DNA from: Austropuccinia psidii
Lineage: Eukaryota > Basidiomycota > Pucciniomycetes > Pucciniales > Sphaerophragmiaceae
NCBI GenBank assembly: GCA_023105745.1
Contig: JALGQZ010000008.1
Span: forward strand, 24,875,866 to 24,939,865
Direction: 5' to 3'
Length of the DNA stretch: 64,000 bases
Part shown: positions 58,991-64,000 of the stretch, in pieces
Numbering within the stretch: the stretch's first letter is position 1
How the letters are laid out: the number at the start of each line of letters is the position of its first letter
Notes under the pieces: model-generated
What the model was told of the DNA's origin: nothing
Databases searched by the model: none
Seen by the model: only the letters and a program-made list of their open reading frames with translations
Position numbers and translations under genes: made by a program

Positions 58991-59856
58991 TTATTTCCTA
59001 GTTTCCAGGCTTGCTGGATATGGAGGTCTTCTGAGCATGGGTGGATAAGGTCTTACCACATCCAGATATGGTTCTATATCATGGAATCTTATCTTGCCCA
59101 AAGATTCTTCACCAATGGAATATTCTGGTCTACTTTTCCTCAGTATTTTCATTAAACTAATTTTTTGTTTACTGGTGAGGTTAGCACTGAATTGGCCCTC
59201 TTTGAATTCATTCAGCAATTCTTCTAGAGGGTCTTGGTTGGACATATGGTATATATCAAGTGAAAATTTCTTTTCCTTGTTTGTACCTATGGTAATGTGC
59301 ATGTTTTTAGTATTGTAAATGCCAATGCCATACATCCTCTGATAGTCTGTTCCCAGTAAGAATACTTTGATTTTAGAATCTTCAAGCACTAAAAGCTCTG
59401 GGTTGAGTCTGACATTACCTTTCCTATGGGGTATGATTATCTCTTTGATAATAGTCTCAATGGATGTCATCTTTCCTGATGCACTTTTGAAGTTATTTGC
59501 CTTATTTGGCAAGAATTGCCCCCCCAATTTGGGAAGTGGCTTTCCAGGTATTCTATGGCAACTATCAATCAGTGTGAACCACTATCAATGATAAATTGAT
59601 GTTGAGAATTGTAAATATAAACAGTCATATTTTTGGCTGTCCCATGTATATATGACATTCCTCTGGTTGGTGTCACTAGGAAGTTCTGTGCATCTTGTGT
59701 GTGTTTACACAAGGGTTTATTTTCAGTTTCTTGTGGCATTCCTGCTTCCAACTGTATATCCTGAATTTCTAGTTGTGTTTCCTCTTGGTACTCCACTAAA
59801 AATTCCTCTTTTGGGTCTTGGCCATCATCAGAGTGTTCTATGATGGTATCACCCAT
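58991..59856 (-). pseudogene. E3 protease and protease-RT linker
   Basis: The frame at 59856-59569 ends in FIIDSGSH followed by a stop; the next codons still read IVA, so the active-site loop D-S-G is present but a nonsense codon follows it. The linker frame at 59527-58991 has FLLGTDYQRMYGIGIYNTKN, SKQKISLMKILRKSRPEYSIGEE and RPYPPMLRRPPYPASLETRK, which leads into RT. Confidence 0.82.
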
Positions 59857-62125
59857 AGAGTCTGATTCAGAATCCTCTGTGGGACTTGTTCAATGCCATA
59901 GACTTTTTTCTTTGCCTTTGGACAGCTGTTAGCATAGTGGTCTTTTGACCCACAATTGTGACAAGAGTTTTTCTTCTTGGTCACTTCTTCCACTATTTCT
60001 TTGGGTTTGTCTTTGATGTCAACCTTGAAAGGTTTTTTTCTCTTTGAAAATACTGCTTTTTTATGGAGAATATCTTTCTATATTTGTTCTTTTCCTTACA
60101 TCTTGTAGGTTATTGGAAATTTCATCTATAGTTCAACTCTGGTTGCATCTGAATCTTATTGAATGCTCTAGTTCTCCTAGAATCTGTGTCAAGAGCTTGT
60201 GATTCCTCATTTGAATGTTCATTTGAGGATCAATGGCTTTAAGTCTTTTAGACTGTATAAGACACCACTCATATGGATCTTTGTCCACATATTACTTTCC
60301 ATTTTCAAATGACATGGTTTTTTTACATTTCCAAGTACCATTGCTGTACTTTTGAATTATTTGACTCTTCCACAATGGCCAGTTACTCCTTCCATGGATT
60401 TCCTTCATTTCTGTGTATCAAATACTAGCAAGTCCTTTTAATGCTGTATTTAATATAGCAGTAAGTCAGTAATCTGGTATGCTTTGTACATAAATATAAT
60501 TAGTGAGTTCCATGTGATAATAGTCTCCTACACCAAAGAATTTTGGCCAGCTTGAGGCCTCTGGAAGCTGTTTCAGTGCTTCCTTCTCTGAATAAGTCAT
60601 GTTATCTCCATCCTGGTATTGTGATGGATATCTTGGCTTATTGTCCAACAAGACATCTGGTTTGATGTCCTCTTGATATGGATTATCCAAAACATGGACT
60701 TGTGGTTTGGGCTTCATGTTTTGGCAGACATTAAACAATTTTTTTATGTCTTGATCCAGACAATCCCAGTCCCTCTTGCAGTGGTATTGCTCTTCAAAGA
60801 ATTTAGTCAGTCTTTTATTTGTTTGTTCCAAGGATTTACATAATTTAGCACAGCTCTCTTGGATGGCTTTTATTGTAGCCTCTTGTAAGGTTGTCAATTC
60901 TTTCAAACTTTCATTGCTCCTATGGAGTTCATCAAACTTCCCTTGAGTTTTCACTGAAAATTGGGACATTTGTAACCACAGTTGATCACTGTTTAAGTTA
61001 CTCTCAGGTGTAACAACATTGTTTTCATTCTGAGTGGGGGTAATATTTCTATTTATAGGGCTACTTATTCTAGAAGTATTTACAGCTATTTCTGGCTCTT
61101 GTGTACTTTTTTAACCAAGTCCAACAGCTTCTGGATCATTGGGTCTGACTCTTTTTGCCTGTGGCTGAAAGAGCTCTTGGTTTTCCCTTTTTACCTTTGT
61201 CTTCTCCTGGAAACTAGCTGGTATTGTGAATAATGGTGAATATTGGCCACTGATCTGATGTTGCCTGAATGGTGTGAAGCCACTGGAGAGTTGGGTTGGT
61301 CTACTCCTTGTGAGCCTGAAGGAATCAGAGTAGGCTCTGTCTGGTTCAATTGTTCTTCTATAGCTTGGATAGTGGCTTGATTTTCCCTTATCCTGGTTTC
61401 CCTCTCCTCCAGGAGTTTGAACTGCCCATTGGTATTCCATCATTTGGTGATTACCATAATATCTGTAAAGGATATCTCTTTGAGACATATCCTCTGGAAA
61501 CTTGCTCTAAGTTCTGCCCAGTGTGATGCTAGGTTGAACCTCTTGTTCTCCATGGTCCATTGGAATAAGTCTTTGAGGAGTTGGTGGAGCTGAAGAACTT
61601 GATCCATGTCCTTCCAGTCCTCTGGTTTAAGGCTTCTTTTGAATTGGAAGTTAAATGGAAGAGTGGGTATGATTTCCCTCAGTGTCTTTTCATCCACTAT
61701 GGTGTCAAAGGTGTCCTGGTCTGTCCTCTGGCTGGTTCCTTGGGATTCCAATGTTCCTGAGGGGTACAGGGGACATATTAGTGTTTTAAAGCAGTCAAAA
61801 ACCTTCTGTTCTTAGGTTATTCACCTTTTACTGTTCATTGTAAAAATTATTTATCCACCACTTTGGGCAATTTGCCTTTGGCGGTTACAACTGGGTTAAT
61901 TATGTTAATCTTCCCTTTACAAGTTATCAAGGCTGGTTTATCTTGTATGAAAGCAGAGTTGCATGGTTTCCTAGTCCTCTGTGTGGCAATTGGTGTCCAC
62001 TTCTTGGTGGTAATGAGGCCTTCACTATGCCTTTTCCCTTTTCCCTTTCTCCCTTCTGTTTCTGAAGGTGTCACTGGTGTATTGCCTTGAGACTGGATAT
62101 CAAGTGGGATGAAATTCTCTACCAC
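59857..62125 (-). pseudogene. E3 gag with intact CCHC zinc knuckle
   Basis: The pieces are a basic N-terminal frame (62125-61847), 61751-61440 (IIPTLPFNFQFKRSLKPEDW, LFQWTMENKRFNLASHWAEL), 61488-61111 in another frame (serine- and basic-rich), 60969-60466 (coiled coil, then YSEKEALKQLPEASSWPKFF), scrambled remains to 59990, and a zinc knuckle CHNCGSKDHYANSC near 59967-59926 with all four metal ligands. Gag packs the element RNA. At least four frame breaks separate the pieces. Confidence 0.8.
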
Positions 62126-62704
62126 TGAAAAAGAAATGAGGTCTTATGTAAGTTAAGACTTCTTAAGATGCTATTTGCACATCTAAGAATTGCCTCTGGG
62201 CAATATATTGCTATATTGTGCCCTTGTATTGAGATGTGTAATTGAAATTATCAATTTACACTTCAAAAATACTGGTTTGTGGATGTGTGGTATATTATTT
62301 GCATCCACTCTCTCACAGATTAACTTTTAATTAAGAATTGTAATCCAAGTGGTTATATAAAGAACAATTCAAATTATCAATAGGTTCAACCATGTCCCTG
62401 AAGCTGTTATTTACAGTACCGGGTTCTTTTTCATAACAAAAAAGAATAAAAGATATGGGTCTTATTGTTTGGATATCCCCAACAGCCCAATTTTTACTAG
62501 TGGTGATTGAATTATAATCAAGCCACATAAAAAATAGAAAAAAAACACAGTTGTATAAATTAAACACCACTGGAAAAAAGGATGTATTCTTATTTATATT
62601 TCCATGTAGAAAATATAGGTTATAAGAGAAAAATATGATAAAAATAAGAAATTACTCACTTTTAGGCCAAAATTGGTCTAAAGAACATGGCCAGGCCCCC
62701 AAAA
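62126..62704 (-). other. E3 leader and putative primer-binding site
   Basis: No gene seen. Next to the 5' LTR the minus strand reads TTTTGGGGGCCTGGCCATG; TGGGGGCCTGGCC begins with TGG as a primer-binding site should. The tRNA could not be named. Confidence 0.4.
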
Positions 62705-64000
62705 TGTCAGGCTGAGTCTATGAAGAAGTGGTAATAAATGTATTTACAACCTGTACTATTACTATGACACAGATGATTAATGATAAAAAAGGCTTTATAT
62801 AATGGCTTAAGGGATCTACTATTATCAAATACTGGTGGTGAGTGCTGCTGAAAGCCCTGGGTGCAGTCTTACCAGTTGAATTACTATAATAAGAGCTACA
62901 ATAATTAAGATTTAAGGTATACCTGTTTATTTTCCAAGATTATAGCTGTACTATGTAGTAATTTCAAGAGAAGGATGGGGATTCCTTTTCTGGGAGAGAA
63001 AAGGCCTCCTTTCATCCTGAAATGGGGTGGAAAGGTCTTCTAGACCATTCACATGGAGGAAGTGAAGAGTTCTCACTTCAGAGTACTGGCTTGTGGGTTT
63101 CACAACACCTGTATAATATGTAGTGGGCTCAGATGTGGTTTTGAAACCACATTGGGGCAGTTTTCCCCAATACAGGGTGAAAACTCTCATCTGGGGACCA
63201 CAGCCCTCTTCTGATGTGTATGACGCATAGAAAGCTGTACAGAACCTGTATGGGACCCAAGAATTGAATGAACTATGATATATTGAAGTATAAAAAAGCT
63301 TCTTTATCTATTTGGCACCTCATAATCATAGCTATGGGATAGTATCCCACAGTAAAGGTGTATTGGCCAAACTGTGGGATTTCAACCTAAAACTGATATA
63401 ACTTTGTCAGTTTTCAAGATATTGAGCCCAAAGTTGGTTCATTTTTTAGCCCTGAATTTGATCTACAAAATTCTTTCTCCTTTGGCATGGGTAAAATTGA
63501 ATATAGCAAAGTTATTCCATGTCCAATTTTTGTTATCCACATATATGATTTTCTCAAAATCTGTATGGAACTTGTTTGCCCCATAACTTTGGATCTAGGT
63601 GAGGTATGAGGAAATGGATAACACCATCAGATATCCCTGATTGTAATCTTTTTAAAATGACCCAGCTTTAGGTATCTCACACTAAAACTGTAGAACTTAG
63701 ATGGGAGGTGAATATTTTATTCACCCCTATTTGACCTTATTTTTGCCATAACTTCTGCAGTCTTGGTGCTAGCTCAGTTTGAATAGTACCATTGAATATT
63801 CCTGACCTAGAGCTTTGATTTCAATGCCCATTTGCTGGGGTTAAGCCTCTTCCCCTGGACTTTAGATGAGAGGTGAAAAGTAAGGTTTATGATTCGCAAC
63901 TTCTTTGAGCAGGAATAACTTTGTTATTCTTTGTCCTATGATGATGGCACTTGTATATTTGGAAACAGGTGAGTTTCCTATTTCTTTTGATACTTTTTGA
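62705..64000 (-). repeat. E3 5' LTR (truncated by window end)
   Basis: Starts TGTCAGGCTGAGTCTATGAAG and aligns with 54610 onwards, block by block, to the end of the window (…GGAAACAGGTGAGTTTCC at 63960 matches 55840). About 80 more bases are expected beyond 64000. Confidence 0.9.

Larger units (their letters stand above)
54610..64000 (-). mobile_element. Full-length gypsy chromovirus E3 (5' LTR runs off right edge)
   Basis: Two LTRs lie in the same orientation (54610-55982 and 62705 to beyond 64000), both starting TGTCAGGCTGAGTCTATGA on the plus strand. The internal 6.7 kb codes, on the minus strand, for gag, protease, RT, RNase H, integrase and a chromodomain-like end. It is the best preserved retroelement here: YIDD is intact and the gag zinc knuckle is complete, but several stops and frameshifts remain. 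The two LTRs differ at many positions, so the insertion is not recent. Confidence 0.9.

Overview
This is a nuclear window from a rust fungus (Pucciniales), most likely Austropuccinia psidii. The assignment is an inference. It rests on gag-pol wording I recognise from that species, on short GT-AG introns (56-104 bp), and on an AT-rich, heavily nested retrotransposon landscape with almost no CG dinucleotides. Nothing prokaryotic, viral or organellar was seen.

One host gene stands out: a 14-exon cohesin subunit, SCC3/STAG type (40077-45973, minus). My exon model sums to 4848 coding bases with every phase agreeing, giving 1615 residues and no frame break. It sits in a CG-containing island of about 6-7 kb.

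The left half (1-31997) is a stack of transposons inside transposons. A degenerate Ty3/gypsy element (E1, minus) enters from the left edge and ends in a 5' LTR at 6037. It interrupts gag of an older gypsy (B, minus; gag pieces 6038-6218 and 8308-9057), which also carries a solo LTR (A1, 6219-8307). The LTR of B (10157-10822 plus 31427-31997) was split by a complete chromovirus (E2, minus, 10823-31243). E2 in turn received a 2.5 kb unclassified insert (13285-15769), a 1.4 kb solo LTR with TSD TGGCT (17012-18417), a 2.2 kb solo LTR with TSD GAATG (23650-25845), and a 4.4 kb MULE DNA transposon (26762-31162) with 23-bp inverted ends. The MULE encodes a transposase fused to an OTU-type cysteine protease domain; this is the most interesting protein here.

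From 31998 to 40000 the sequence is AT-rich, with a decayed PIF/Harbinger transposase (33191-34050, minus) and little else that can be read. Right of the cohesin gene come a second Harbinger remnant (46440-47260, plus), a degenerate repeat block (47470-48150), a long decayed coding stretch I do not recognise (48590-50640), and a second, truncated MULE (52600-53853, plus).

The right end is a full gypsy chromovirus (E3, minus, 54610 to beyond 64000), inserted inside another LTR of its own superfamily (53854-54609). All retroelements are broken by stops and frameshifts. Several have lost a catalytic or zinc-binding residue, so none looks autonomous now. The transposable elements do not work with the host gene in any visible pathway; the window shows one essential gene surviving in a graveyard of old insertions.
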